A stretch of DNA of 64,000 nt, taken from positions 2,134,005-2,198,004 of the forward strand of contig CALYLW010000016.1 in the NCBI GenBank assembly GCA_944989445.1, read 5' to 3'. The position numbers and the translations under genes were made by a program. Origin of the DNA: Ampullaceana balthica. Lineage: Eukaryota; Mollusca; Gastropoda; Lymnaeidae. Below, piece by piece: positions 1 to 11,864 of the stretch (positions within the stretch are counted from its first letter, which is position 1; every line of letters begins with the position of its first letter). The notes below the pieces were generated by a model. It was given only the letters and a program-made list of their open reading frames with translations, did not search any database and was not told the origin of the DNA.

Positions 1-2005
1 GAGAGGTTAGGGTGAGTGTATGGGTATAGTCGAGTTGTAGGGCGTATAGGCAGGTTAGGGTGAGTGGATGGGTAGAGTCGGGTGGTAGGTCGTATAGAGA
101 GGTTAGGGTGAGTGGATGGGTAGAGTCGAGTGGTAGGGTGTATAAAGTGGTTAGGGTGAGTGGATGAGTAGAGTCGAGTGGTAGGGCGTATAGGGTGGTT
201 AGTGTGAGTGGATGCGTAGAGTCGAGTGGTAGGGCGTATAGAGAGTTTAGGGTGAGTGGATGGGTATAGTCGAGTGGTAGGGTGTATAGGCAGGTTAGGG
301 TGAGCTGATGGGTAGAATCGGGTGGTAGGTCGTATAGAGAGGTTAGGGTGAGTGGATGGGTAGAGTCGGGTGGTAGGGCGTATAGAGAGGTTAGGGTGAG
401 TGGATGGGTAGAGTCGAGTGGTAGGGCGTATAGGGTGGTTAGTGTGAGTGGGTGCGTAGAGTCGAGTGGTAGGGCGTATAGAGAGTTTAGGGTGAGTGGA
501 TGGGTATAGTCGAGTGGTAGGGTGTATAGGCAGGTTAGGGTGAGCTGATGGGTAGAGTCGGGTGGTAGGTCGTATAGAGAGGTTAGGGTGAGTGGATGGG
601 TAGAGTCGGGTGGTAGGGCGTATAGAGAGGTTAGGGTGAGTGGATGGGTAGAGTTGGGTGGTAGCGCGTCTAGAGAAATAAGTGTGAGTGGATGGGTAGA
701 GTCGGGTGGTATGTCGTATAGAGAGGTTAGGGTGAGTGGATGGGTAGAGTTGGGTGGTAGGTGGTATAGAGAGGTTAGTGTGAGTGGATGGTTATAGTCG
801 AGTGGTAGGGCGTATAGGTAGGTTAGTGTCAGCGGATGAGTAGAGTCGGGTTGTAGGGCGTATAGAGAGGTTAGTGTGACTGGATGGGTAGAGTCGGGTG
901 GTAGTGTGTATAGAGAGGTTAGGGTGAGTGGATGGGTAGAGTTGGGTGGTAGCGCGTCTAGAGAAATAAGTGTGAGTGGATGGGTAGAGTCGGGTGGTAT
1001 GTCGTATAGAGAGGTTAGGGTGAGTTGATGGGTAGAGTCGAGGTGTAGGGCGTATATGTAGGTTTATTGTGAGTGGATGGGTAGAGTCGGGTGGTAGGGC
1101 GTATAGAGAGGTTAGGGTGAGTGGATGGGTAGAGTCGAATGGTAGGGCGTATAGAGAGGTTAGTGTAAGTGGATGGGTAGAGTCGAGTGGTAGGGCGTAT
1201 AGAGAGGTTAGTGTAAGTGGATGGGTAGAGTCGAGTGGTAGGGGGTATAGAGAGGTTAGGGTGAGTGGATTGGTAGAGTCAAGGGGTAGGGCGTATAGAG
1301 AGGTTAGTGTGAGTGGATGGGTAGAGTCGAGTGGTAGGGCGTATAGGGAGGTTAGGGTGAGTGGATGGGTAGAGTCGAGTGGTAGAGGGTATAGAGAGGT
1401 TAGGGTGAGTGGATGGGTAGAGTCGAGTGGTAGGGGGTATAGAGAGGTTAGGGGGAGTGGATGGGTAGAGTCGAGTGGTAGGGGATATAGAGAGGTTAGG
1501 GTGAGTGGATGGGTACAGTCGAGCTGTAGGGCGTATAGGGAAGTTAGTGTGAGTGGATGGGTAGAGTCGGGTGGTAGGGTGTATAGGGAGGTTAGGGTGA
1601 GTGGATGGGTAGTGTCGAGTGGTAGGGCGTATCGGTAGGTTAGTGTGAGTGGATGCGTAGAGTCGAGTGGTAGAGCGTATAGGTAGGTTAGTGTGAGTGG
1701 ATGGGTAGAGTCGAGTGGTAGAGCGTATAGGTAGGTTAGTGTGAGTGGATGGGTAGAGTCGAGTGGTAGGGCGTATAGGTAGGTTAGTGTGAGTGGATGG
1801 GTAGAGTCGAGTGGTAAGGCGTATTGGTAGGTTAGTGTGAGTAGATGGGTATAGTCAAGTGGTAGGACGTATAGGTAAGTTAGTGTGAGTGGTTCGGTAG
1901 AGTCGAGTGGTAGGGCGTATAGAGAGGTTAGTGTGAGTGGATGGGTAGAGTCGATAGGTAGGGCGTATAGAGAGGTTATGGTGAGTGGATGGGTAGAGTC
2001 GAGTA
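1..2005 (+). repeat. 48-bp minisatellite, array 1 (about 42 units)
   Basis: Tandem units of 48 bp run from the window edge to about 2005. The most conserved core is GGTTAGGGTGAGTGGATGGG, followed by a GTCGAGTGGTAGGGCG-like half. Each unit contains one TTAGGG. The period is 16 codons and one frame is mostly open (a recurring SGWVES peptide), so short open frames here are repeat artefacts. Blocks of units are themselves repeated: about 181-360 resembles about 421-600. The array is cut by the window start, so its true length is unknown. At 2005 it joins the anchor directly, without the body segment that follows arrays 3 and 5. Confidence 0.95.
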
Positions 2006-2520
2006 ATTTACTTTTGAATCAAGGACTCATTCTTTATCTAAACAAGGATAGCTCGTAATTTAAAAAAAATATTATTTAACTAAATACTGGATAATTAGGT
2101 ACTTTTGAAATAAGGGCTAAACGTAATAAAAAGTTAATATTGTAAATGTTAAGCCTATTTTGAAAATTTAAAACATAAAAATCATTTAACAATACAAATT
2201 CATTGGTTTTCCCATTTTCGTTCTTATGCCAATTTGTCAACGCAAGATTTTCTACTTTTTTTATCAATAAAAAAGTGTTTAGGTTAGGAGTAATATCTAT
2301 AATGTCAATCAGATTATCACGATTGAGTGCAAAAGATTAATAGTAAACATGATGTCTGTATGATGTTTGGTTAAACATAATCACACTATTGTAGTTTTTT
2401 TTTCTGTCATTGTCCAAGGATCATATGTCACACCTAAATCTTCAAATTGCATCTCTCTTTGTTCATCTCTTTGTTGCACCCTAACAGATCCAATGGCCCC
2501 TCTAAAACTTTTTCTTGAAA
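2006..2520. repeat. Macro-repeat anchor segment, copy 1
   Basis: AT-rich non-coding sequence closely similar to 21028-21565 and 38500-38990. All three start with an AATTTACTTTTGAAT-like or AATTTACCTTCGAAT-like stretch, share a long AT-rich middle, and end with CACCCTAACAGAT before the 56-bp array. No conserved reading frame is seen; the 63- and 97-residue open frames are not preserved between copies. Confidence 0.85.
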
Positions 2521-3275
2521 CTTCCCAAATGTACATCTCAACTCTTCAAACGTGGTCATCTTGCAACCTAAGCCAGCATCGATACACAACTTTTCCCTTA
2601 TTCAAACATGGTCATCTTGCAACCCAAACCAGCATCGATACACGCTTTAGCCTTATTTAAACATGGTCATCTTACAACCTAAGCCAGCACCGATACACGA
2701 CTTTTCCCTTATTCAAATATGGTCATCTTGCAACCCAAACCAGCATCGATACACGCTTTAGCCCTTATTTAAACATGGTCATCTTACAACCTAAGCCAGC
2801 ACCGATACACGACTTTTCCCTTATTCAAACATGGTCATCTTACAACCTAAGCCAGCATCGATACATGAAATTTAACTTATTCAAACATGGTCATCTTACA
2901 ACCTAAGCCAGCACCGATACACCACTTTTCCCTTATTCAAACATGGTCATCTTACAACCTAAGCCAGCATCGATACATGAATTTTAACTTATTCAAACAT
3001 GGTTATCTTACAACCTAAGCCAGCACCGATACACGACTTTTCCCTTATTCAAACATGGTCATCTTGGAACCAAAACCAGCATCGATACACGCTTTAGCCC
3101 TTATTTAAACATGGTCATCTTACAACGTAAGCCAGCACCGATACACAACTTTTCCCTTATTCAAACATGGTCATATTGCAACACAAACCAGCATCGATAC
3201 ACGCTTTAGCCCTTATTCAAACGTGGTCATCTTACAACCTAAGCCAGCATCGATACATGAATTTTAACTTATTCA
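2521..3275 (+). repeat. 56-bp minisatellite, copy 1 (about 13 units)
   Basis: Tandem units of about 56 bp with core CAAACATGGTCATCTTACAA and a CCAGCATCGATACACGAC-like half. Units vary at CATCGAT/CACCGAT and TTTTCCC/TTTTAAC. Homologous arrays lie at 21566-22425 and, as one or two worn units, at 39010-39090. Variant units alternate here, which hints at dimer-level amplification. Confidence 0.93.
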
Positions 3276-3289
3276 CGACTCAAGCAACT

Positions 3290-4108
3290 TAAACTTTGTA
3301 TTTTTACCACCGTATTTACCTTCTTAATAAAAATAGAGGTAAAAATGATTTTTAAAAACCATGTTTTTATAAGTGGACTAAAAAGAAGAAAATAAATTAA
3401 AACTGATAAGTTCAAGTACTCCAAATTCATATGACTAAAAACGATTTTTATATAAAAAAACAATAATATAAAAACAATATAAACAGGAACAATATGAGAA
3501 CCACCACCAATAATTTTAAAAGAAATTAACTCACACATAACTAAATACATATTCCAAGGAACAATACACAATATTAAACATACAACTACAACACGAATGC
3601 AGTCTAAGCTAGATGGAGAAATAAACTTGCAAGATATACAAACAAAAATACAAGCACTCAGAATAAAATTTATAGGACAAGCCATTAGAAAAAAATCAGT
3701 AAATACATTCACTCATTATTACTTAGGGATCAGATTTAGGATAATTAACAACAATAATAGCACTGCATATTACATGGGAAGAAATCAATCATATTTTCAT
3801 ACAGCATGCATCAAAGCAATAAAATGTAAATGAAGAAGTATTACACAAAACAACCAAAGAAATATATACACATTAGATAAAAAGACTAGCAACATCTCTG
3901 AACAATAGAATTTAATGGATACAAGTTTATGGAAATACAAACACTAAAGAGACATTTAAAAATACTCATATTAGAGAAATACCAAAGAAATACAAAGAAA
4001 TAACAGTCAGACTAATGTACAATGCAACACCAGTCTCATCAAGAGAATATAAAGACAGAGGGGCAAGAATAGGCTGTCCACCCTGCTGGTCAGATGCATA
4101 TTCTAGTA
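3290..4108 (+). pseudogene. Non-LTR retrotransposon ORF2 remnant (post-RT region), copy 1
   Basis: The plus frame from 3597 reads as a segment downstream of reverse transcriptase in LINE ORF2 proteins: a KLDGEINLQDIQTKIQALR stretch, then KFIGQAIRKK and a tyrosine-rich YYLG motif. Frame breaks follow, but the reading continues in pieces past 3833 (KTTKEIYTH, GCPPCWSDAYSS near 4075-4105). There are no RT catalytic motifs, so this is the C-terminal part only. The copy at 22430-23256 preserves the same reading with a different frameshift, so the breaks are partly independent. Family assignment (GGLxIPDIxxKxxALR-like region of LINEs) comes from recall and is inference; the exact clade is not resolved. 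Confidence 0.6.
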
Positions 4109-4480
4109 CAGGTCTCACCCAAGTGAGGTAGAATTTTAGTTTGATATCTCTATTACATCTTCTGTATGGGACCCATCCACCAAAGAAAGCATTGATAAAC
4201 TAGAACAAATTCAAAAAAGAGCTGTTGGATTCATTACTGGAGAATATTCAAAATTGACAAGAAAAACACCATTAGAATTAGTTAAATCATTAAACCTTGA
4301 AACACTAGAGGATAGAAGAACAAAGAGTAAAGTAGTAATCATACATAAAGGAATTAATTCTAATTTATAAATACAACATAAAGATAACTTAATACGACCC
4401 TCAGATAGACATAAGGATAAAAACACCTTTCCTGTTCCTTGCCGTATGCAAAGCAAGAACAATAACAAACACATTGCGCA
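4109..4480 (+). pseudogene. CR1/L2-like LINE ORF2 C-terminal remnant
   Basis: Starting near 4150 the plus strand reads VWDPSTKESIDKLEQIQKRA, then AVGFITGEYS, LELVKSLNLETLEDRRTKS and VVIIHKGINS. This is the usual C-terminal end of CR1/L2/Jockey-type reverse transcriptases (a VWDP..LE..Q..A.RFI pattern followed by LxxLxxRR). The frame is interrupted after the INSNL stretch and continues as a degraded HKDNLIRPSDRHKDKN-like segment. The same family appears in better shape on the minus strand at 57145-57455, with near-identical DNA over the DRHKDKN region. The segment is absent from macro-repeat copy 2, where 23256 jumps to the equivalent of about 4795. Confidence 0.72.
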
Positions 4481-5232
4481 TGCTCACATACGCTGTAACT
4501 TAGTAACCATCGGAACGGGTAGAAAAATAAAACTAAAGATATTTATTAAACTCTTCTTGTTTGTGGATTCGATTATTTTTGGCATATAAAATTATTCTGT
4601 TCGATCACAAATATAATAAAAGTGCTTGAATTTACCTTTCCTTTGATGTATAATAATGGCATGTAATGATGTTTTAAAATGCCTTAAAATCAGCATACAT
4701 ATGAAATTTCACGTCTTTCTAAAATTAGGTGAATTTTTTAAGTAAAGTGGGGAGTTAATTTAAGAACCAATTGTTTCATATTATATTGTTTCTAAAATAG
4801 AATAAAAGTATATGTAATCGATTCTATGAATGTTAATCTTTGTTAAAATGAAATAATAAAAAAAACTGATGTCCAGATTTCTTTGACGCCAACCCCGTTA
4901 AATCAAGGGAAATTATTCATTTGTTAATATATTTTATTATTTATCTAAAGTTTAAATTAAAAAATACATTTAAAATTAAAATACATTTATATTTTATCTC
5001 AAACCATTAAACTTGAATATTTTTCCCTACCGGAAATCTCTTTATGTCTTTATTCTGTTTATAAACGCTTGATTAACTAAATAAAAACTATATCTTTTTG
5101 AAATTAATTTTGTATAACTTTGGTGTTAATTTTAATTCACGCACTCCCCCTGCCCTAGCCAGTGGTTACACATTATTCTATTTGTTCCTAATCTATTATT
5201 AGGAATTCGTAACATCTTACAAATTATTTAAG
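4481..5232. other. AT-rich spacer left of hAT insertion, copy 1
   Basis: Non-coding spacer. Parts recur at 16206-16927, 23257-23703 and 33248-33750, including AAGTAAAGTGGGGAGTTAAT and AGGAATTCGTAAC. Positions 4540-4700 match 16225-16385. No gene is seen. It ends at the hAT target site. Confidence 0.75.
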
Positions 5233-5240
5233 TGGCACGC
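5233..5240 (+). repeat. hAT target-site duplication, left (TGGCACGC)
   Basis: The octamer TGGCACGC directly precedes the element start CAGCGGCGTAG and recurs at 11857-11864 right after the element end. The unoccupied octamer sits in matching flanks at 16928-16935 and 33751-33758. Confidence 0.92.
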
Positions 5241-5863
5241 CAGCGGCGTAGTGTGGGTATGTGCCGCCCGGGGCAGAAACCAAATTTACCGCCCCCACCC
5301 CTTCCCCGAAATATATTCTAACCAAGGAGGTTTGATTTTTTAAATGTTTAGAAAGTAATAATAAGAAAACTATAAATATTTTTACGTTAAAAAGAAAGGC
5401 TTCATTAATTTAATGAAATTAAAGTTTTTTGTCATGGCTCACTCTTTCATGTATATCAATGTTGTCAGTCATGGCCTGCTCAATAGCCAAAATTGCAATA
5501 GATTAGACAATTTGGTGTATTCGTAATTGATCGTCATTAATTTTTCATTCACATAATTTTAGAGAAGCCTTTTTAACACTTTGGATTACTTAAGACAGTT
5601 GTAAGCAATGTTCGAAATAATTATATTATTTTAGTCGGGGTAGCTTCGAGACTAAATATCTTTATAAACTTAAATAAACCACCTAGTCTTGAATTGATTA
5701 ATTTTGTTTCTATTCATGGGGTTAAAATATTCCTTGCTTGACTATGTCATGTGGGATATTTTGAATAATCTATTTTGAAGAAAAAATTTCAAACTCCAGT
5801 AGATTAGCTATTGTACGAAAATCATGTTTGATTTATAAATCTATGTATATAAAAATCAAAGTA

Positions 5864-7488
5864 GTATGTATGTATGTATGTATGTATGTATGTATGTATG
5901 TATGTATGTATGTATGTATGTATGTATGTATGTATGTATGTATGTATGTATGTATGTATGTATGTATGTATGTATGTATGTATGTATGTATGTATGTATG
6001 TATGTATGTATGTATGTATGTATGTATGTATGTATGTATGTATGTATGTATGTATGTATGTATGTATGTATGTATGTATGTATGTATGTATGTATGTATG
6101 TATGTATGTATGTATGTATGTATGTATGTATGTATGTATGTATGTATGTATGTATGTATGTATGTATGTATGTATGTATGTATGTATGTATGTATGTATG
6201 TATGTATGTATGTATGTATGTATGTATGTATGTATGTATGTATGTATGTATGTATGTATGTATGTATGTATGTATGTATGTATGTATGTATGTATGTATG
6301 TATGTATGTATGTATGTATGTATGTATGTATGTATGTATGTATGTATGTATGTATGTATGTATGTATGTATGTATGTATGTATGTATGTATGTATGTATG
6401 TATGTATGTATGTATGTATGTATGTATGTATGTATGTATGTATGTATGTATGTATGTATGTATGTATGTATGTATGTATGTATGTATGTATGTATGTATG
6501 TATGTATGTATGTATGTATGTATGTATGTATGTATGTATGTATGTATGTATGTATGTATGTATGTATGTATGTATGTATGTATGTATGTATGTATGTATG
6601 TATGTATGTATGTATGTATGTATGTATGTATGTATGTATGTATGTATGTATGTATGTATGTATGTATGTATGTATGTATGTATGTATGTATGTATGTATG
6701 TATGTATGTATGTATGTATGTATGTATGTATGTATGTATGTATGTATGTATGTATGTATGTATGTATGTATGTATGTATGTATGTATGTATGTATGTATG
6801 TATGTATGTATGTATGTATGTATGTATGTATGTATGTATGTATGTATGTATGTATGTATGTATGTATGTATGTATGTATGTATGTATGTATGTATGTATG
6901 TATGTATGTATGTATGTATGTATGTATGTATGTATGTATGTATGTATGTATGTATGTATGTATGTATGTATGTATGTATGTATGTATGTATGTATGTATG
7001 TATGTATGTATGTATGTATGTATGTATGTATGTATGTATGTATGTATGTATGTATGTATGTATGTATGTATGTATGTATGTATGTATGTATGTATGTATG
7101 TATGTATGTATGTATGTATGTATGTATGTATGTATGTATGTATGTATGTATGTATGTATGTATGTATGTATGTATGTATGTATGTATGTATGTATGTATG
7201 TATGTATGTATGTATGTATGTATGTATGTATGTATGTATGTATGTATGTATGTATGTATGTATGTATGTATGTATGTATGTATGTATGTATGTATGTATG
7301 TATGTATGTATGTATGTATGTATGTATGTATGTATGTATGTATGTATGTATGTATGTATGTATGTATGTATGTATGTATGTATGTATGTATGTATGTATG
7401 TATGTATGTATGTATGTATGTATGTATGTATGTATGTATGTATGTATGTATGTATGTATGTATGTATGTATGTATGTATGTATGTATG

Positions 7489-7520
<32 letters not shown>

Positions 7521-8026
7521 TGTATGTATGTATGTATGTATGTATGTATGTATGTATGTATGTATGTATGTATGTATGTATGTATGTATGTATGTATGTA
7601 TGTATGTATGTATGTATGTATGTATGTATGTATGTATGTATGTATGTATGTATGTATGTATGTATGTATGTATGTATGTATGTATGTATGTATGTATGTA
7701 TGTATGTATGTATGTATGTATGTATGTATGTATGTATGTATGTATGTATGTATGTATGTATGTATGTATGTATGTATGTATGTATGTATGTATGTATGTA
7801 TGTATGTATGTATGTATGTATGTATGTATGTATGTATGTATGTATGTATGTATGTATGTATGTATGTATGTATGTATGTATGTATGTATGTATGTATGTA
7901 TGTATGTATGTATGTATGTATGTATGTATGTATGTATGTATGTATGTATGTATGTATGTATGTATGTATGTATGTATGTATGTATGTATGTATGTATGTA
8001 TGTATGTATGTATGTATGTATGTATG

Positions 8027-8058
<32 letters not shown>

Positions 8059-8809
8059 TGTATGTATGTATGTATGTATGTATGTATGTATGTATGTATG
8101 TATGTATGTATGTATGTATGTATGTATGTATGTATGTATGTATGTATGTATGTATGTATGTATGTATGTATGTATGTATGTATGTATGTATGTATGTATG
8201 TATGTATGTATGTATGTATGTATGTATGTATGTATGTATGTATGTATGTATGTATGTATGTATGTATGTATGTATGTATGTATGTATGTATGTATGTATG
8301 TATGTATGTATGTATGTATGTATGTATGTATGTATGTATGTATGTATGTATGTATGTATGTATGTATGTATGTATGTATGTATGTATGTATGTATGTATG
8401 TATGTATGTATGTATGTATGTATGTATGTATGTATGTATGTATGTATGTATGTATGTATGTATGTATGTATGTATGTATGTATGTATGTATGTATGTATG
8501 TATGTATGTATGTATGTATGTATGTATGTATGTATGTATGTATGTATGTATGTATGTATGTATGTATGTATGTATGTATGTATGTATGTATGTATGTATG
8601 TATGTATGTATGTATGTATGTATGTATGTATGTATGTATGTATGTATGTATGTATGTATGTATGTATGTATGTATGTATGTATGTATGTATGTATGTATG
8701 TATGTATGTATGTATGTATGTATGTATGTATGTATGTATGTATGTATGTATGTATGTATGTATGTATGTATGTATGTATGTATGTATGTATGTATGTATG
8801 TATGTATGT
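5864..8809 (+). repeat. (TATG)n microsatellite, 2946 bp, about 736 units
   Basis: An almost perfect TATG tetranucleotide tract. Only two interruptions are visible, both an extra TA (near 7489-7492 and 8027-8032). The equivalent site in the second hAT copy (about 24341-24358) has only about four units. The tetramer has no stop codon in any frame (YVCM forward, HTYI reverse), which explains the roughly 1000-residue open frames on both strands; these are not genes. Confidence 0.97.
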
Positions 8810-10020
8810 CCTTTATAGCTGACTAAACCATTCATCCGATCGCCATGAAACTTTTGGAGACTTTTGAGTACGCTCCTGGGATGGTAACTGGCTACTTTTT
8901 TTGCAAAATTTAACACTCATGGGGCGCCGGGGGCCAATAATATGATTTTTTTCTTAAATGAGCTATATAAAAATTAGTTTAAGCGTTAGCTTTTAGGTAA
9001 ACTGATGGATTTTAACCAAACTTTTTATATAACAACTTGGTAGCCGATATTGAAATACTATAGGTCACTTATTTCCTACTGTCCATTTCTTCGGGGCTGG
9101 GGGCCAAAAATGTCTTTTTTTATAAACGTTTAAGATTTTATTCCCCATTCAAGTATTAAAGATCTAGATAAATATAGAGTAATATATTCACTATGAAATT
9201 GATTGAAATAAACCGATGTTTTGAACTTGACATCTTGCACTAAATGGGCCCTGGGGCCCTTAATGTCGTTTTTTACTTATAAGAGCTATATAAAAATTAG
9301 TTAATGCGTTAGCTACTGAGTAAATGAATAGATCTTAACCAAAATCTGTATATAAAAACTTTGTAGCACATATTAAAATAACAAAGGGCATTGCACTTCT
9401 AATGTCCAATTGTTCTTTTTTCGTATATGTTTTAGATATTATTTTCCATTCTATTTTTAACGTTCTTGAGAAATATATCCACGATGAAACTAAATTAAAA
9501 TGAACTGCATTTTGAAATTTACATCTTACATCGAATGGGCAGGGGGCCCAAAATGTCTTTTTTTTTGGTATACACTAAGATATTATTTCCCACTCAGTTT
9601 TTAACGATTTTGTGAAATATATCCATGATGAAAATGAATTTAAATGAACAGGTTTCAAAATGTATATCTTGAACCGAATGGGCCCGGGGGCCCCTTAATG
9701 TATTTTTTTCTTATATTGGCTAAATAAAAATTGGTTTAATTGTTAGATAATGAGAAAATAACTGGATTTTGACCAAACTTGGTATATAAAAACTTAAGAA
9801 CCTATATTAAATTACTATATGGCACTGAACTCCTAATGTTTATTTCCTCGGGGCTGAGGGCCCTAAATATGTTTTTACTAAACTTTTAGTATATTGTATT
9901 CCTCATTCAATTTTACACGATATTGAGCAATAGAGATAAATATATTTATATATTTGTATTGAAAATGAACAGATTTTCGAACGTCATATGTTAAACTGAT
10001 GGGCCTGGTGACCCTTAAAG
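8810..10020. repeat. Degenerate ~320-bp tandem units inside hAT, copy 1
   Basis: Diverged tandem units, each with a GC island of the GGGCCCNGGGGCCCTTAATG type followed by an AGCTATATAAAAATTAG-like stretch and ACCAAACTT. GC islands lie near 8925, 9095, 9245, 9535, 9680, 9855 and 10000, so full units average about 320 bp and half-units also occur. The matching block is 24357-25580; there the island near 24965 is retained whereas copy 1 lost it near 9410. Confidence 0.75.
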
Positions 10021-10112
10021 TAATTTCTTTTTTTTTAAATATATATATATATATATTCCTTTTTACTGAGATCGTTGCAACGCACAACGTGTCTGCTAGT
10101 TCTATATAAATG

Positions 10113-10884
10113 CCAAAGCCTCGCACGAATGTATATACTAATCTTATCTGATGAAGAAACCAAATTTCTTCTTAACTGTTATTCTACATAGCATGGATAC
10201 ATACATATTTGCTTCGATCACCTAAAATTTGCTTTCTTGTTCTTTCATTGGAAAGTTCGATTAAAACGATGAGGTCTCCACATAAAATTGTATCAAATGT
10301 CAAAGCATCCCTTAAGTATGATATTCCATTAGTTTCTCTGTGAGTAGCCACTGTTAAGAAATGTTTTTGTTAAGCACTATACGTTTGTAAAGAATTTCGG
10401 GCATTTCTTTTTATATAACTTTGAAAATAAAAGATGTCATTGTGACTACCAAAGTTCCTGCGTCTTTTCGTGTGTTGAGCTTTTTGTCTTCATTTTTTAG
10501 TTCTATAGCTTACAAAGTAACCTCAAATGGCTCCATGGTATATTCAATATGTTTGTATCCTGAAGTCTGAATGCCTTGCTTGTAGAAGAAATTAGGCATT
10601 TCCAACGGTGTTTGGACTTGGAAAAGAATGCGTAACAACGCTCAAGTGTACTAAAATAGTTGGGGAATTCTTTTCAGTTGGATTATCATGTTTAACACTT
10701 AAGGTTTAACTGTTTGAACGAGTTTGACATGAGATTTTATGTTTTTGCGCCTTTGTTGAACTCCTGTATACTTTCCAGCCATGAAGAAGTATTAACACAC
10801 GTTTTTTCAAAATCATCTCAGAAATGTCCTATACAGATTCACTTTTGCTTGAATGAAATCTTAGAAAGATTATACAGCGTCTAC
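10113..10884. other. hAT interior, non-coding or decayed, copy 1
   Basis: AT-rich sequence almost collinear with 25668-26445. The 65-residue plus-strand frame at 10714 is largely conserved between copies, but it lies antisense to the decayed transposase and is not considered a gene. No recognisable domain is seen in either strand. Confidence 0.5.
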
Positions 10885-11153
10885 TTTTTTATGTTCAATC
10901 TTAACATATGACACAACTGGACTTGTTTGATACTTATGTCAAATATATAAAGTACTTTCAAATACAATGGAACAATATTTGGTATCTTGTTATTAAATAA
11001 AAATAATTTTTCTTGAACTGTATCTCCTAAAACTGCTAAGAGCTCAGCTTGAATTTTAGATGCCATGTTTTTTTTACCCCTTCTCCCACTATGTTCTCGG
11101 AGTGCTCGAAGGTACTTTGCAAGCTAATGCATTAGTTTCAGAATATTGCCTTT
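10885..11153 (-). pseudogene. hAT transposase remnant (ZMYM1-like class), copy 1
   Basis: On the minus strand the frame from 11153 reads KGNILKLMH, a stop, then LAKYLRALREHS. After a frame change comes MASKIQAELLAVLGDTVQEK. This matches the order seen in ZMYM1-like hAT transposases (a GNF..L.E.LAK.DP.L.EH block, then SP.IQNELI.LLG..V). The following A.YFSII.D segment is degraded. Its presence on the strand pointing into the element agrees with the hAT-type ends and the 8-bp duplication. The same remnant, with the same weaknesses, is at 26446-26745. Assignment is by recalled motif order, without a search. Confidence 0.6.
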
Positions 11154-11856
11154 ATTTGCAACAGTGTTGCCATCTCTGTGACCTCAAAAAGTCACATTCA
11201 ATTTCGCCAGGATTTAATGTCAAATATTCTAACAAGAACTTCTTGCCAATTTGTTTTCTCTTTTACAACTAATTGTCGGTATTAATAGTCTATTCTTTTT
11301 TTATCCAATTTCTGATCCCTCCCATTTGTAAAAAGCTTTGGTAATGTTGAGTACTTATCTTGGCTTCACTTATATTTTTATTAAAATTTGTTCTCACGTT
11401 TTAACAATTAGCTAATTAACAACGAGGAATTTGCCCCCCCCACCCCCCACCCCCCAAAAAAATAAATAATAAATACATAAATAAATACATTATACAACAA
11501 GGGCGGTTTTCAAATTTAAAGAATTAATGACTTTATCGCCATATCAGGGTCACCGTGTCATACTAATTTAGCCTCTGGTTTTATTTAATTACAGTAGTAT
11601 TCGTATCAGAAGAATTTATATCCAATACGAAGTTTGCAGTTTTGGCAATTAAAACTTTCACATGCTTTTGGATAGTTCCTATATTTCTTTTTAAAAATTG
11701 CTTATTTGGATTTTCTTTAATTGCGATTTTTAAAATCTCCTCTTTCTTTTAAAATTTTCATTTTAAGAAACTAATTAATGACTAGTAATTTGCCGACCCT
11801 GGCAAAGTGCCGCCCGGGGCATTTTTCCCCCTTTGCCCCCCCTCGCTACGTCACTG

Positions 11857-11864
11857 TGGCACGC
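11857..11864 (+). repeat. hAT target-site duplication, right (TGGCACGC)
   Basis: An exact repeat of 5233-5240, directly after the element end CTACGTCACTG. Confidence 0.92.

Larger units (their letters stand above)
5820..10112. mobile_element. Possible nested Helentron/HINE-like element
   Basis: Both hAT copies contain the same interior: a TATG microsatellite, then a conserved CCTTTATAG(C/T)(C/T)GACTAAACC segment, then degenerate tandem units of about 320 bp, an AT tract, and a GC-richer end reading GTTGCAACGCACAACG...TCTGCTAGT near 10075-10102. A microsatellite plus minisatellite interior closed by a short hairpin-like CTAGT end is the general layout of Helentron-associated interspersed elements. 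That identification is inference: exact ends cannot be fixed because no empty site is available. Confidence 0.35.
5241..11856. mobile_element. hAT-superfamily DNA transposon insertion, copy 1 (6.6 kb, decayed)
   Basis: The left end reads CAGCGGCGTAGTGTGGG. The reverse complement of the right end reads CAGTGACGTAGCGAGGG, giving an imperfect terminal inverted repeat. TGCCGCCCGGGGCA-like sequence lies subterminally at both ends in the same (direct) orientation. An 8-bp TGGCACGC duplication flanks the element; 8-bp duplications and CAG-starting ends are typical of hAT. Two homologous empty sites in the window confirm the boundaries. Minus-strand hAT transposase fragments lie near 10885-11153. No intact transposase remains, so it is non-autonomous. 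About 2.9 kb of its length is an expanded TATG microsatellite, and a nested Helitron-like block may occupy about 5820-10112. Confidence 0.88.

Noticed and set aside
588..1638. Open frames with SGWVES..RAYREV repeats, here and in arrays 2-5
   Set aside because: The period is 48 bp (16 codons). Frames start and stop wherever a unit mutates, and the reverse strand is equally open (LDSTHPLTLTSLYALP).
1..2005. CRISPR-like array
   Set aside because: Units are contiguous with no unique spacers, and the genome context is eukaryotic.
5828..8916. Open frames of about 1000 codons on both strands (YVCM and HTYI repeats)
   Set aside because: They are translations of the TATG tract, which has no stop codon in any frame. 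The paralogous site is only four units long.
10714..10911. 65-residue plus-strand frame shared by the two hAT copies
   Set aside because: Shared because the whole element is duplicated; it shows no known domain and lies opposite transposase relics.
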